A DNA stretch of 64,000 nucleotides, from assembly GCA_903860745.1 (NCBI GenBank), contig CAIORQ010000105.1, positions 1-64,000 of the forward strand, given 5' to 3'. Each line of letters starts with the position of its first letter. The stretch's first letter is position 1. This document shows, in pieces, positions 30,531 through 42,235 of this stretch. The position numbers and the translations under genes are program-made. The notes under the pieces were generated by a model. The model ran no database searches. It saw only the letters and a program-made list of their open reading frames with translations, and was not told where the DNA came from. This DNA is from an uncultured Actinomycetes bacterium (GTDB taxonomy: Bacteria; Actinomycetota; Acidimicrobiia; Acidimicrobiales; RAAP-2).

Positions 30531-31081
30531 GATTCCTCCTTGGTCATACCGCGGGCGGTGCGATGCGCCGGGCCTTCGGCCACGCGCGCGAGCGTCCAGA
30601 CGAGGTCGCTCAGTCGATTCAGATAGGGCACGACGAGGGACTCCTCGACGTCCCAGGTCACCGCGGTGCGCTCGGCGCGGCGCACCACGGTGCGCGCCAC
30701 GTCCAGGGCGGCCGAGAGCTGGTTCTCGCCGGGCACCACGAACTCGGTGGGCATCTCCACGGTGGCGTTGGCGGCGTCGATCTGCGCCTCGAGGGCCTCG
30801 ATCATCGACGCCGACACGCGCGTGCGTCCGACCTCGAGCTTCTCGCGGTTCTCGAGCTTGGTGGCCACCTCGGCCATCAAGATCCACAGGTCTCGTTCGA
30901 GGCCCGCGATCTGGCGGTTCATCGGGTCGTCCGCGGCGCACAGCGAACGCGCCCACCCCAGCGCGGCCTGGGCCTCGTCGACCGCCCCGTTGAGTTCGAT
31001 GGCCTCGGAGTCCTTGTCGGCTCGTCCGCCGAAGAGCAGTCCGGTGGTGCCGTCGTCGCCCTTGCGCGTGTAGATCTTCAC
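30527..31081 (-). CDS. pduO: PduO-type ATP:cob(I)alamin adenosyltransferase
   Basis: The start is set at the GTG at 31081 (MKIYTRKGDDGTTGL), six bases after a TACGCT box; the track start at 31114 lies upstream of that promoter. The 184-residue protein has the TRKGDDGTTGL ATP-binding opening and the late VPYLNRLSDLVWTLAR helix of PduO enzymes, which make adenosylcobalamin. Adenosylcobalamin is the cofactor of the mutase at 24.6 kb, while the divergent neighbour metH uses methylcobalamin. Confidence 0.92.
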   Translation of the reverse strand: MKIYTRKGDDGTTGLLFGGRADKDSEAIELNGAVDEAQAALGWARSLCAADDPMNRQIAGLERDLWILMAEVATKLENREKLEVGRTRVSASMIEALEAQIDAANATVEMPTEFVVPGENQLSAALDVARTVVRRAERTAVTWDVEESLVVPYLNRLSDLVWTLARVAEGPAHRTARGMTKEES

Positions 31082-31093
31082 GACCTCAGCGTA
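31082..31093 (-). promoter_or_regulatory. leaderless promoter of pduO-pepA operon
   Basis: TACGCT (31088-31093, minus strand) ends six bases before the GTG at 31081. Confidence 0.5.
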
Positions 31094-31115
31094 GTGACTG
31101 GCGTCCGGGCCCAAC

Positions 31116-31121
31116 TAGCCT
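31116..31121 (+). promoter_or_regulatory. putative -10 box of metH
   Basis: TAGCCT ends nine bases before the metH GTG, so the leader would be only about two or three bases. The 49-base divergent gap leaves no space for a cobalamin riboswitch. Confidence 0.4.
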
Positions 31122-31130
31122 GAGTAGCCA

Positions 31131-34640
<3,510 letters not shown>

Positions 34641-34652
34641 CCCGGCCACGCA

Positions 34653-35114
34653 CTAGAACTGCGGACGCCGGTCCAGGTGCATCATGCGCTCAGGGTGCGC
34701 CAGGGGCGTGAAGCCGACCCGGGCGTAGACCTCGTGGGCGTCTCGCGTGCCCAGCATCATGCGTCGCACCCCGCGCGCGGCCCAGTGATCGACGACCCCC
34801 TCCACCATCCAGGTGCCGAGCCCGCGCCCGCGATGCCCGGCGTCGACGAAGACGTCGCAGATCCAGCCGAAGGTGACCCCGTCGGTGATCATGCGCGCGC
34901 AGGCCACCGTCGCGCCCGTCGCGTCGAGCACCCCGTAGGGGTGCGACTCGGCGAAGGAGCGCGCCACGTCCGCCTCGCTGCGACCGGCCGTCCAGTAGGC
35001 CTCGTCGAGGAGCCACCGGGTCACGGTCTCGAGCGAGAGCCGCGAACGGTCCCCGGTCAGGACGTAGCCGTCGCGGCGGCGCTCCTCGAAGTCGTCGTCC
35101 ATCGCCGTCGCCAC
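34653..35114 (-). CDS. GNAT-family N-acetyltransferase
   Basis: This 153-residue GNAT protein has the acetyl-CoA loop GHRGRGLGTWMVEGVV and a preceding beta-strand region ATGATVACARMITDGVTFGWICDVFVD, resembling small acetyltransferases whose substrate is unknown. The GTG at 35114 begins ten bases after the stop of the truncated zinc-ribbon ORF; the ATG at 35102 is a good alternative start. It is convergent with metH, 12 bases apart. Confidence 0.8.
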   Translation of the reverse strand: MATAMDDDFEERRRDGYVLTGDRSRLSLETVTRWLLDEAYWTAGRSEADVARSFAESHPYGVLDATGATVACARMITDGVTFGWICDVFVDAGHRGRGLGTWMVEGVVDHWAARGVRRMMLGTRDAHEVYARVGFTPLAHPERMMHLDRRPQF

Positions 35115-35124
35115 CGCGGTGGGG

Positions 35125-35409
35125 CTACTCCGTGGTGTCGACGATCAGCACCGAGCAGAGTCGCCGTTCGGCCAGCAGCGCGGGATCGGCGGTCGGCGAC
35201 GTCGGCGACGGTGGGGTCGAGGTCGCCGGGGGCGGGACTAGCCGCCCGACCGGGCCCTGCGCCACCGGGGTGCCGCACTCGGCGCAGAAGGGCTTACCGA
35301 CGACGAGCTCGGAACCGCAGTGGGCGCAGCGGGCCACCAGGGCGGCCCCGCAGTTCGCACAGAATGGTTTGCCGTCAGGCGTTTCCCCGTGGCACGTCGC
35401 ACAAATCAT
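35125..35409 (-). pseudogene. truncated zinc-ribbon/class III adenylate cyclase remnant
   Basis: The 94-residue ORF has two double zinc ribbons (CATC..CANC and CAHC..CAEC), a Pro/Ser/Thr linker and ends AERRLCSVLIVDTTE. Zinc ribbons followed by ERRLxSVLFxD is the exact opening of the large actinobacterial class III adenylate/guanylate cyclase proteins with ATPase domains, where the next residues form the first catalytic strand. Here a TAG stops the frame at that strand and the GNAT gene begins ten bases later, so the rest has been lost. A promoter box and GGAGGGG remain. A short functional zinc-ribbon protein cannot be excluded. Confidence 0.7.
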
Positions 35410-35432
35410 GGCCCCTCCACTCGGTTCTGCGC

Positions 35433-35438
35433 ATCTTA
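35433..35438 (-). promoter_or_regulatory. putative -10 box of zinc-ribbon remnant/GNAT
   Basis: TAAGAT on the minus strand lies about 23 bases before the ATG at 35409, upstream of GGAGGGG. Confidence 0.4.
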
Positions 35439-35478
35439 GGCGGACGATGCCAAGAAGTGGAGAAGTTCTTGGGTCGAT

Positions 35479-37104
35479 CTAGCGACGAGTCGGCAACGAC
35501 AGCGGCGTCGCGTCGCTCAGGGCCTCGCGGGCGTGGTAGCTCGAGCGGGTCAGGGGTGAGGACTGCACGTGCGCCAGGCCCGCGCGCCGACCCCGTGCCG
35601 CGAGGTCGTCGAACTCGGCGGGCTCCCAGTAGCGCGCGACCGGCAGGTGCTTGGCGGTGGGACGCAAGTACTGGCCGATCGTGGCGATGGACACGCCGAC
35701 GGCCGCCAGGTCCACCAGGACCTCCTCGACCTCGTCGGCGGTCTCGCCCAACCCCACCATCATCCCGGACTTGACGGTCAGCCCCGCCCTCGCCGATCGG
35801 GCGAGCACCGTCAGGGAGCGGTGGTAGGCCGCGCTGGGGCGCACGGCGCGCTGCAGGCGCGCCACGGTCTCCACGTTGTGGTTGAGGACGTCAGGGCGCG
35901 CGTCGATGATCAGCTGCAGGGCCTCGGGGTCGCCCTTGAGGTCGCTGATGAGGACCTCGATGTCGGTCTCGGGCGAGCGCTCGCGCACCGCGGCGATGGT
36001 GTCGGCGATGGCGCCGGCCCCTCCGTCGGCCAGGTCGTCACGGGCCACGCAGGTGATGACCGCGTGACGCAGCTTGAGGCGCACGACGGCCTCGGCGACG
36101 CGCGCGGGTTCGCTGGGGTCCAGGGTCAGGGGCTTGCGGGTGTCGATGAGGCAGAAGCCGCAGGCCCGGGTGCAGCGCTCACCGTTGACCATGAAGGTCG
36201 CGGTACCGCTCTCCCAGCACTCGAAGATGTTGGGGCAGCCCGCCTCCTCGCACACCGTGACCAGGCGCAGGTCCTCGGTCAGGGTGCGCAGGCTCTGGTA
36301 CTCGGCGCCCATGTGGGCCTCGATGCGCAGCCACTCGGGCTTGCGGGTGTTGATCGCCAGCCCCTCGTCGGGGTTGACGCCGGCCTTGCGAAGGCGTCGG
36401 ATCATGGGTCGCTCGTCGGACATCGTCGAAGGGGAGCGGTCCACGCGCGCGACGCGCTCCTCGCCGCCGAGCCGTCGGGCCAGCTCCTCGCCCAGGCGCT
36501 CCTCGACCTCGACCTCGCTGACGTCGAGCCCCAGCGAGCGCATCGACCCCACGGGGTGGTCGGGGATGCCGCAGGGCACGATGGCGGCGAAGCGGCTCAT
36601 GTCGGTCTCGACGTTCAGGGCGACGCCGTGCAGGGTGCGACGCTCGCCTCGGGCGTTGCGCACGGTGCGCACGCCCACCGCGGCGATCTTGTGCGGCTCG
36701 CTGTCGAGGCGGGCCCAGACCCCGGGGTAGCCCTCGAAGCGTCCCACCCGACCCAGCACGCCCTCGGGGTCGAAGGCCACGACGGTCGCGATGACCGCGT
36801 CCTCCATCATCGTCACGTGGAGTCGGCCCGACGAGGGATCGTCGCGCACCGTCACCACCGGCCAGGCCACCGCCTGGCCCGGGCCGTGGTAGGTCACGTC
36901 ACCGCCACGGTCCGTGGTGACGACGTCGGCGTCCAGCGACTCCGCCGGGACCAGGAAGTGCTCCTCCTTGGCGTGGACGCCGCGCGTATAGGTCGGGGGG
37001 TGCTCGAAGAGCAGGAGGTAGTCGTCGCTCGACTCGAGCAGCGCGCGCTGGAGGTCGTCGGCCTCGGCGAAACTCACGCGTCCGAGGTGGCGACGACGCA
37101 ACAT
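35479..37104 (-). CDS. lipB-lipA: fused octanoyltransferase-lipoyl synthase (LipB-LipA)
   Basis: One uninterrupted 541-codon frame holds two enzymes. Residues 1 to ~225 are LipB: RGGDVTYHGPGQ, the lysine in HKIAAVGVR and the acyl-cysteine in FAAIVPCGIPDH. Residues ~228-541 are LipA: auxiliary cluster CEEAGCPNIFEC, radical-SAM CTRACGFC and C-terminal SSYHA. LipB puts octanoate on lipoyl domains and LipA inserts the two sulfurs. The internal ATG at the LipA boundary (36423) has no ribosome-binding site, which supports a single polypeptide. The ATG overlaps the E2 stop, so lpd-E2-lipBA makes both a lipoyl protein and its lipoylation enzymes. Confidence 0.92.
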   Translation of the reverse strand: MLRRRHLGRVSFAEADDLQRALLESSDDYLLLFEHPPTYTRGVHAKEEHFLVPAESLDADVVTTDRGGDVTYHGPGQAVAWPVVTVRDDPSSGRLHVTMMEDAVIATVVAFDPEGVLGRVGRFEGYPGVWARLDSEPHKIAAVGVRTVRNARGERRTLHGVALNVETDMSRFAAIVPCGIPDHPVGSMRSLGLDVSEVEVEERLGEELARRLGGEERVARVDRSPSTMSDERPMIRRLRKAGVNPDEGLAINTRKPEWLRIEAHMGAEYQSLRTLTEDLRLVTVCEEAGCPNIFECWESGTATFMVNGERCTRACGFCLIDTRKPLTLDPSEPARVAEAVVRLKLRHAVITCVARDDLADGGAGAIADTIAAVRERSPETDIEVLISDLKGDPEALQLIIDARPDVLNHNVETVARLQRAVRPSAAYHRSLTVLARSARAGLTVKSGMMVGLGETADEVEEVLVDLAAVGVSIATIGQYLRPTAKHLPVARYWEPAEFDDLAARGRRAGLAHVQSSPLTRSSYHAREALSDATPLSLPTRR

Positions 37105-38279
37105 CAGCGTTCGGCGTCCACGTCGAGCCCGGCCAGCAGCTCGCCCACCCGCTCGAGGTAGGCCGTCGCTGCGCCGGCGTCACAGACCCGGTGGTCGAAG
37201 CTCAGTCCGACGATGACCCGACGTCCGACCTCGACACCGTAGCGACCGTCGCGCTCGACGACCACGGGCACCCGACGCACCGCCCCGATGCTCAGGACCG
37301 CCACTTCGGGCTGGATGATGATGGGCTGGCTCACCAGGGTGCGCGCACTCGTCGCGGCGGCGACGGTGAAGGTCCCGCCCATGAGGTCGTCGGCGTTCAA
37401 CTGGCGAGAGGCCAGACGCCCGTCGAGTTCGGCGGTGCGTCGCGCCAGGGCCCGCAGGGTCAGCCCCGCGGCGGCGTGCACGACGGGGACCAGCATGCCG
37501 TCGTCGTCGACGTGGCGAGTGAAGCCCACCGAGATGGTCCGGTGCACGGTCAACTGGTCGTTGAGGTAGGTCGCGTTGAGGTACTCGAACTCGGCGAGGG
37601 CCCGCACCGCGGCGATGGTCACCACCGTCTCGTCGGAGATGGCGTAACCCTCGCGAGTCTCACGCCCGAGGGCGTCGAGCTCGTCGAAGACGCTCGCGTC
37701 GAGCTCCAGGGCCACGAAGCCGTGCGGAGCGGTGAGCACCGACACGCTCATGTGCTGGCCCATGCGACGACGCCCGTTGGAGAGGGCGACGACGACCTCC
37801 TCGGTGGGTCCCTGCGCGACGGCGCGCTCGGCGTCGCGCCGAGTGATCGCTCCGCCCGCACCCGTGCCGGTCACCGACGCGGCGTCGACTCCACCGTCGG
37901 AGAGGATCCGCCGCACGACCGGTGAGACGACCACCCCGGGCGCTGGCGACGACGCCGGGGCGCCCAGGGCGGACGGGGCGGGCGCGGGGACCGTGACGGG
38001 GGTCGACGGAGTCGGGGACGAGGTCGAAGCCGTCGAGGCCGTGGCGCTCTCGTCGATGACGGCCACGCGCGCGCCGGTCTGGACCGTGTCGCCCTCCTCG
38101 GCCAGGATCTGCACGAGCACGCCCGCGGCCGGCGACGGCATCTCGGAGTCGACCTTGTCCGTCGAGACCTCGAAGAGAGGTTCGTCGCGCGCGACCGCCT
38201 CACCCACCGACTTGAACCAGCGGGTGATGATGCCTTCGGTGACCGATTCACCCAGCGAGGGAAGGGTGACGTCAGCCAA
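37104..38279 (-). CDS. 2-oxoacid dehydrogenase dihydrolipoyl acyltransferase (E2)
   Basis: The start is taken as the TTG at 38279, giving the canonical MADVTLPSLGESVTEG opening and overlapping the lpd stop by eight bases. The roughly 391-residue protein has one lipoyl domain (lysine in EVSTDKVDSEMPS), an Ala/Pro/Ser/Thr linker, a peripheral subunit-binding domain (SPVVRRILSDGGVDAASVTGTG) and a catalytic domain ending SFDHRVCDAGAATAYL. His and Asp of the active site are kept, but the following Gly is Ala. The complex (pyruvate, 2-oxoglutarate or branched-chain) cannot be decided because no E1 is present. Confidence 0.88.
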   Translation of the reverse strand: MADVTLPSLGESVTEGIITRWFKSVGEAVARDEPLFEVSTDKVDSEMPSPAAGVLVQILAEEGDTVQTGARVAVIDESATASTASTSSPTPSTPVTVPAPAPSALGAPASSPAPGVVVSPVVRRILSDGGVDAASVTGTGAGGAITRRDAERAVAQGPTEEVVVALSNGRRRMGQHMSVSVLTAPHGFVALELDASVFDELDALGRETREGYAISDETVVTIAAVRALAEFEYLNATYLNDQLTVHRTISVGFTRHVDDDGMLVPVVHAAAGLTLRALARRTAELDGRLASRQLNADDLMGGTFTVAAATSARTLVSQPIIIQPEVAVLSIGAVRRVPVVVERDGRYGVEVGRRVIVGLSFDHRVCDAGAATAYLERVGELLAGLDVDAER

Positions 38280-39687
38280 CGTGGATGCCTCGACCGGCGA
38301 GCGCGAGCAGCGTCTCACCGAAGGTCTCCGACAAGGAGGGGTGGGGCTGGATCAGCGCGGCGGCCTCCTCGGCCGTCGCCTCCCAGTTGACCGCGTAGTA
38401 GCCCGCGCCCAACTGCTCGGTGACCCAGGGTCCGGCCATGTGCACGCCCAGGATCTGTCCGGCGGTGCCGTCGGCGCGCTTCTCGGCGATGATCTTGACG
38501 ACGCCGTCGGTGTCGCCGATGATCTGCGCGCGGCTGTTGCCGCCGAAGGGGTCCTTCTTCACCACGACCTCGTAGCCGCGCTCCTTGGCGGCCGCCTCGG
38601 TCAGGCCGCAGAAGGCGACCTCGGGGTTGGAGTAGATCGCCCAGGGGACCCGGTCGTAGTCGACGGGGACCACGGGCTCGCCCAGGATGGACTTGATCGC
38701 CACGACCGCCTCGGCGAAGCCGACGTGGGCGAGCTGGGGCGTTCCCGCGACCACGTCGCCGACCGCGAAGACGTTGGGGTTCGCGGTGCGCATGTAGCCG
38801 TCGGCCACCACGAAGCCGCGCTCGTTCACTTCGACGCCGGTGCCCTCGCCGAGGAGTCCCTCGGTGCGCGGGCTGCGCCCGACCGAGACGACGACCATCT
38901 CGACCGCGACGTCCTCGGCGCCGTCCATGTGGACCGCGGTCCCCTTCTTGCCCGGGGTGTGACCAGTGATCTTGACGCCGGTCTGGATCTCGATGCCGCG
39001 CTTCTTGAAGGCGCGCGCCACCACCGAGGCGACTTCGGTGTCGCAGCCCGCCAGGATCGAGGGCAGACCCTCGAGGATGGTGACCTTGGTGCCCATGTCG
39101 GCCAGCATCGAGGCGAACTCGCAGCCGATGGCGCCGCCACCGATGACCGCGGCCGTGGCCGGCAGCTTGGTAAGGTCCAAGAACTCGTCGGAGGTGAGGA
39201 CGTACTTGGCGTCGACCTCGAAGCCCGGCAACGTGCGCGGGACCGAACCGGCGGCGATGATCACGTTCGTCCCCTGGGCGACCACGCCGGCGTCGGCTCC
39301 GTCGAGCACGGTGACGCTCTGGTTGGCGTCGAGGCGACCGGTCCCCTCGAAGACGGTGACCTTGCGACCCTTGAGGAGCCCGCTCACTCCCTTGTGGAGG
39401 CGGTCGACGATCTCGTTCTTGCGAGCCTGGGACACCGCGAAATCGACCTCGACGCCCTTGGTGGTGATGCCGAAGGCGCTCGAGTGCTCCAGCGTGCGGC
39501 GCACGTGGGCCGTCTCGAGGAACTCCTTGGCCGGGACGCAACCACGGTGCAGGCAGGTGCCTCCGACCTTGTCACGCTCGATCAGCGCGATGTTGAGTCC
39601 GGCCGCCGCACCGTAGAGAGCGGCGGCGTAGCCCCCGGGTCCTCCTCCGATTACCACCACATCGAAATTCTGGACCTCGTTAGCCAC
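38272..39687 (-). CDS. lpd: dihydrolipoamide dehydrogenase (E3)
   Basis: The start is set at the GTG at 39687, seven bases after AAGGG; the track GTG at 39702 is an alternative. The roughly 471-residue flavoprotein has VVIGGGPGGYAAAL (FAD), the redox disulfide GGTCLHRGCVPAK, a second Rossmann GGGAIGCEFAS and FAVGDV, with a C-terminal His-Pro-Ser-Leu-Ser-Glu active-site segment. It reoxidises E2 lipoyl groups with NAD+. A TAGGAT box at 39727-39732 is a plausible operon promoter. Confidence 0.95.
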   Translation of the reverse strand: MANEVQNFDVVVIGGGPGGYAAALYGAAAGLNIALIERDKVGGTCLHRGCVPAKEFLETAHVRRTLEHSSAFGITTKGVEVDFAVSQARKNEIVDRLHKGVSGLLKGRKVTVFEGTGRLDANQSVTVLDGADAGVVAQGTNVIIAAGSVPRTLPGFEVDAKYVLTSDEFLDLTKLPATAAVIGGGAIGCEFASMLADMGTKVTILEGLPSILAGCDTEVASVVARAFKKRGIEIQTGVKITGHTPGKKGTAVHMDGAEDVAVEMVVVSVGRSPRTEGLLGEGTGVEVNERGFVVADGYMRTANPNVFAVGDVVAGTPQLAHVGFAEAVVAIKSILGEPVVPVDYDRVPWAIYSNPEVAFCGLTEAAAKERGYEVVVKKDPFGGNSRAQIIGDTDGVVKIIAEKRADGTAGQILGVHMAGPWVTEQLGAGYYAVNWEATAEEAAALIQPHPSLSETFGETLLALAGRGIHVG

Positions 39688-39758
39688 GGTGTTTCCCTTC
39701 ACAGAATCGGTGTTGTCCCCCGCGCAATCCTAATGACTCGCGCCCGGGGCGAACACTC

Positions 39759-40202
39759 TCAATCGATCGAGCGGCGTCCGCGTTGCCGGTCGGCCGCCTC
39801 GGTGGCGAGCGCGTCGACGAGGTCGTTCATCGGATCGCCCGAGTGACCCTTGACCCAGGAGAAGTGCACCTCGCGACCCGAGTGCAGCACGAGGGGGATC
39901 AGCACCTCCCAGAGATCCCGGTTGGCCACCGGTTGGCCCTGGGAGTTCTTCCACCCGCGTCGCAGCCACCCCGCGTGCCACTTGTCGTGAAAACATTTCA
40001 CGACGTAGGTCGAGTCGCTGACGATGTGGACGTTCCCCTCAGGGTGCGCGCGCAGCGCCTCGATGACCGCGGTGACCTCCATGCGCTGGTTCGTGGTGTG
40101 CGCCTCCGCACCGCTGGCGAAGGAGTCGGAGCTCTCGGCCCAGGCCCATCCGCCGGGACCGGGATTACCTCGACAGGAGCCGTCGGTGTTGATCCGCCTC
40201 AC
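39759..40202 (-). CDS. rnhA: ribonuclease HI
   Basis: The 147-residue protein has the RNase H catalytic carboxylates in INTDGSCRGNPGPGGW, NQRMEVTAVIEAL and IVSDSTYVV, plus the basic-handle region WHAGWLRRGWKNSQGQPVANRDLW and the late SWVKGHSGDPMND. It removes RNA from RNA-DNA hybrids. The GTG overlaps the stop of the Rrf2 gene (GTGA), so the two are translated together. Confidence 0.94.
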   Translation of the reverse strand: MRRINTDGSCRGNPGPGGWAWAESSDSFASGAEAHTTNQRMEVTAVIEALRAHPEGNVHIVSDSTYVVKCFHDKWHAGWLRRGWKNSQGQPVANRDLWEVLIPLVLHSGREVHFSWVKGHSGDPMNDLVDALATEAADRQRGRRSID

Positions 40203-40657
40203 GGGTGACGGGTGACCCAGGAATCGGGGTCGTCGATGAACCGCGTGACCGACACGGGGAAGTCCCCGCGCAGCACCTGACCCAGGGTCACGTGTTCGAG
40301 CACCTCGCGCAGGGCCGCGCGCACCGCGACCCAGACGTCGCGCAGATGCGTGGCTTCGCCCTCGTAGTGCAGCGTCTCGGGGCGCATGCCCCGCACCCCG
40401 GCCAGGGGACCCGAGACCACCCGCAAGATATCGGCGATCTGGATGTCGTCGGCGCTGCGCGCCAGACGGAAGCCGCCGTCGGGACCCCGCTGGGAGGTCA
40501 CCAGACCTCCCCGGCGCAGGTCGGACATGATCGCGCCGAGGAACTTCGAGGGGAGGTCCTGCTCCTGGGCGAGGTGCTCGGCGCTGATCGAGGAGTCACT
40601 GGCCGCCAGCGTCAGCAACGCCCGGATGGCGTACTCGGCTTTGGCGGGAATCTGCAT
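40199..40657 (-). CDS. Rrf2-family transcriptional regulator, cysteine-less
   Basis: The start is taken at the ATG at 40657 (MQIPAKAEYAIRALLTLA), the canonical Rrf2 opening; the track start is upstream. The 152-residue protein has a winged-helix SAEHLAQEQDLPSKFLGAIMSDLRRGGLVTSQRGPDGGFRLA. IscR, NsrR and RsrR carry three cysteines around residues 92-106 for an Fe-S cluster; here that stretch (LAGVRGMRPETLHYEGEATHL) has none. It should therefore sense something other than an Fe-S cluster, as CymR-type members do. It is co-transcribed with rnhA and lies 1.6 kb from the suf genes. Confidence 0.88.
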   Translation of the reverse strand: MQIPAKAEYAIRALLTLAASDSSISAEHLAQEQDLPSKFLGAIMSDLRRGGLVTSQRGPDGGFRLARSADDIQIADILRVVSGPLAGVRGMRPETLHYEGEATHLRDVWVAVRAALREVLEHVTLGQVLRGDFPVSVTRFIDDPDSWVTRHP

Positions 40658-40780
40658 CCCCCCATTCTGCCCCATGGACCCGCTCGGAGGGAACACCGTT
40701 CCTGACGAGCATCCCTGCGGTCCTGACGAGCTTCCGCGACCCCATCCCCACGCGGTGGCGTCGCCGAGGGGCCGAGGGTC

Positions 40781-41527
40781 TCAGCGGTGGCGGTCCAGCC
40801 AACCGAGCAGCGTGGCGACCATGCGCGGATCGGCCCGCAGCTGGTGGCCCGCTCCCTGGATGATGCGCAGCTCGCAGCGACCGTCGGCGGCGTTGACCAA
40901 GGAACGGGCGTCGGCCACCGGGATCTCCATGTCGTCGGATCCGTGTCCGATGAGGAGACGTCGCGGCGGGATCTTCGCGATGGAACCCAGGGCGTCGATC
41001 GTCACGACGTCGGCGCGCAGCTCTTCGGGGCCCAGCAACTCACCGGGGTCGCCCACGACGCCCGCCACCTGCACCGCGTGGTGGAACTCCTCGGCGTCAC
41101 CGCACCACTGGTCCAGGTCGGCCGGCGCCGCGAAGGTCGCCACGCCGCGAATGCGGTCGTCCTGGGCGGCGACGTGCAGCGCCAGCGCCCCCCCGAAACC
41201 GAAACCGGCCAGGGAGATGCGCACGTCGCCCTGGGCGACGCGGTCGATGATGGTCATCAGGTCGGCCTTCCACGTGGAGGCGCAGAAGGTCCCGGTGCTC
41301 GATCCCACCCCCGAGAGGGTCCCGGTGGCCACGAGCCACCCGGACTCGTTCGCCAGGTGCTCGGCGAGCTCGGGTAGCAGTCCGGCGGCCTGGCGGCCCA
41401 TGCCCATGGCCCGGGGCAGTCCGTGCACGAGGACCAGGATGTGGCTGGCCAGCGGTCGGCTGTCGGAGTGCGCGACGCGCAGGTCCAGCACGGAGGTCCC
41501 CGAGGTGAGCTGCTCGTGTTCGATCAT
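40781..41527 (-). CDS. alpha/beta-hydrolase-fold protein lacking the nucleophile serine
   Basis: The start is the ATG at 41527 (MIEHEQLTSG); the track start is further upstream. The 248-residue protein has the fold's ILVLVHGLPRAMG oxyanion loop, a late GHGSDDMEIPVADA aspartate and QGAGHQL histidine. The nucleophile elbow GxSxG reads LAGFGFGGALAL, so serine is replaced by glycine (codon GGT at that position). It is thus a non-hydrolytic relative or uses another chemistry. It is divergent from a metallo-beta-lactamase-fold gene 55 bases away. Confidence 0.8.
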   Translation of the reverse strand: MIEHEQLTSGTSVLDLRVAHSDSRPLASHILVLVHGLPRAMGMGRQAAGLLPELAEHLANESGWLVATGTLSGVGSSTGTFCASTWKADLMTIIDRVAQGDVRISLAGFGFGGALALHVAAQDDRIRGVATFAAPADLDQWCGDAEEFHHAVQVAGVVGDPGELLGPEELRADVVTIDALGSIAKIPPRRLLIGHGSDDMEIPVADARSLVNAADGRCELRIIQGAGHQLRADPRMVATLLGWLDRHR

Positions 41528-41582
41528 GGTTCGTCCATGGTAGGGCGTGGCGCCCCCGGGGCCGCTCTGGCACACTGGGGCC

Positions 41583-42200
41583 ATGAAGAACGTCGCCCTG
41601 GTGTGGTCCAACGCGGCGGCCGAGGTGCACCGCTTCGTCGTCGGACCCGTCGACAACAACGTCTACGTGGTGCGCTGCCGCCGTAGCGGCGTGGCCGCCT
41701 TGATCGACGCGGCCAACGAGCACGAGCGGCTCCTCGAGGTGTCGAGGCGTCTGGGGGTGGCCACGGTGCTCGAGACCCACGGTCACTGGGACCACATCGG
41801 CGCGGTGGCCGAGGTGCGCGAGGCCGGCATCGGCGTCTGGGTACGTGCCGAGGACGCGGGACTGCTGCCCGGTTACGACCACCTGCTCGACGACGACATC
41901 GACATCGCCGTGGGCGACCTGCGTCTGCGCACCGTGCACACGCCGGGCCACACGCCCGGGTCCATCTGCTTCGCCCTGGTGGACACCCCGGTGCTCTTCA
42001 GCGGCGACACGCTGTTCCCCGGGGGGCCGGGGGCCACCAGCTTCGAGGGCGGGGACTTCCCCACCATCATCGCCAGCATCGAGGAGCGCCTGTTTCGCCG
42101 CTTCGACGCCGAGACCATCGTGTGGCCGGGTCACGGCGCCGCCACCACGATCGGCGTCGAGCGTCCCCACCTCGACGAGTGGGTCGAGCGCGGCTGGTAG
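41583..42200 (+). CDS. metallo-beta-lactamase-fold hydrolase (glyoxalase II-like)
   Basis: The 205-residue protein has the metal motif THGHWDHIG, then HTPGHTPGSICF, SGDTLFPGGPG and a terminal WPGHGAATT, the glyoxalase II-like arrangement of zinc or iron ligands. The substrate is probably a thioester or related compound but is not defined. The ATG at 41583 follows a CACACT box by six bases. sufC begins 35 bases after its stop with its own promoter. Confidence 0.85.
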   Translation: MKNVALVWSNAAAEVHRFVVGPVDNNVYVVRCRRSGVAALIDAANEHERLLEVSRRLGVATVLETHGHWDHIGAVAEVREAGIGVWVRAEDAGLLPGYDHLLDDDIDIAVGDLRLRTVHTPGHTPGSICFALVDTPVLFSGDTLFPGGPGATSFEGGDFPTIIASIEERLFRRFDAETIVWPGHGAATTIGVERPHLDEWVERGW

Positions 42201-42223
42201 GAACGGTTTCGGGCCTGCCCCGG

Positions 42224-42235
42224 TAGGCTGAGGCC
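42224..42235 (+). promoter_or_regulatory. leaderless promoter of sufC-sufS-sufU
   Basis: TAGGCT (42224-42229) in the context CCCCGGTAGGCTGA ends six bases before the sufC GTG. The same 14-base context precedes dxs. Confidence 0.6.

Noticed and set aside
31082-31130. Cobalamin riboswitch before metH
   Set aside because: The divergent gap is only 49 bases and no B12-box-like sequence is present.
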